Of a stretch of 64,000 bases of DNA, positions 63,917 to 64,000 are shown in pieces. Under the pieces are notes generated by a model that was given only the letters and a program-made list of their open reading frames with translations, made no database searches and was not told the DNA's origin. Within the stretch, counting starts at the first letter, position 1; every line of letters begins with the position of its first letter. The stretch is from Acidobacteriota bacterium (GTDB taxonomy: Bacteria; Acidobacteriota; Holophagae; Acanthopleuribacterales; Acanthopleuribacteraceae). Location of the stretch: NCBI GenBank assembly GCA_002747255.1, contig PDUC01000026.1, positions 101,763 through 165,762 on the forward strand, in the 5' to 3' direction. A program made the translations under genes and the position numbers.

Positions 63917-64000
63917 ATGAAGATAAGAGACGCAACAGAATCTGACTTGGCGGCCATGTATGCGGTAGACCATATCGCTACCAAGGATGGCAGGCGCAGG
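63917..64000 (+). CDS. GNAT family N-acetyltransferase (3'-truncated by window edge)
   Basis: Only the first 28 codons are present. MKIRDATESDLAAMYAVDHI is the N-terminal strand and first helix of a GNAT acetyltransferase, which moves an acetyl group from acetyl-CoA to an amine. The substrate cannot be told. Confidence 0.6.
   Translation, partial: MKIRDATESDLAAMYAVDHIATKDGRRR

Noticed and set aside
1-64000. CRISPR arrays, rRNA and tRNA genes.
   Set aside because: No regularly spaced repeats and no T-loop/anticodon arm combinations were seen by eye on either strand; a tRNA scan would be decisive.

Overview
The window reads as chromosomal DNA of a Gram-negative bacterium of moderate GC. A TonB-dependent outer-membrane receptor, a ClpA/ClpS pair and diaminopimelate epimerase support this. 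A 2-oxoacid:ferredoxin oxidoreductase subunit and an adenosylcobinamide synthesis pair point to ferredoxin-based and possibly anaerobic metabolism. The elongation factor G has the mitochondrial/spirochaete-planctomycete-delta type of GTPase signature, and large TPR, hybrid-kinase and M56-TonB proteins are present. Together these suggest the Deltaproteobacteria/Acidobacteriota/Planctomycetes circle. This is inference; no rRNA, ribosomal protein or tRNA gene was seen that could settle it.

Layout. 1-5.5 kb: end of a ferredoxin oxidoreductase gene, an AAA/DUF4143 ATPase, an SPFH membrane protein with a ribbon-helix-helix partner, a doubtful small gene pair, and a BlaI-M56 peptidase operon with a readable promoter-operator. 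6-11 kb: an aminotransferase and a four-gene operon of two ABC-2 exporters. 11.3-18 kb: an ECF sigma factor with a large FecR-type anti-sigma protein, a small exported protein, and an OmpR-type two-component pair. 18-24 kb: glmS, an acyltransferase, and yebC-ruvC-rluA. 24-32 kb: an unusual carbamoyltransferase, an amidase, a PilZ-like protein, a threonine dehydratase-like enzyme and a UvrD/PcrA helicase. 32-39 kb: a soluble hybrid kinase, the cobalamin pair and fusA. 39-46 kb: a 998-residue TPR protein, a YchF-like GTPase, the NAD(P)HX repair enzyme and tsaE. 46-59.7 kb: a response regulator with an unrecognised N-terminal domain, a membrane hybrid kinase, clpS-clpA, a single receiver, dapF, a TonB receptor and a family 4 uracil-DNA glycosylase.

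The right end (59.8-63.9 kb) is different: AT-rich, gene-poor and full of damaged genes. It starts with a transposase C-terminal remnant. A lipoprotein-like gene follows, then pieces of displaced Rhs polymorphic-toxin modules. These modules are tied together by a 278-bp near-perfect direct repeat that carries the end of an Rhs core, plus a third diverged partial copy. Small immunity-like genes sit beside them, and the last toxin/immunity pair is on the opposite strand. A GNAT acetyltransferase begins at the right edge.

How the genes work together. Much of the window is signal reception. It has one classical sensor-regulator pair, two hybrid kinases, two stand-alone receivers, an ECF sigma/anti-sigma pair and a BlaI/M56 protease switch whose sensor carries a TonB-type C-terminal domain. 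The most unusual material is the decayed Rhs array, the M56-TonB fusion with its operator, the ECF partner with a very long unassigned exported region, the mixed-motif carbamoyltransferase, and a 14-nt word found three times, twice in or next to candidate promoter regions.
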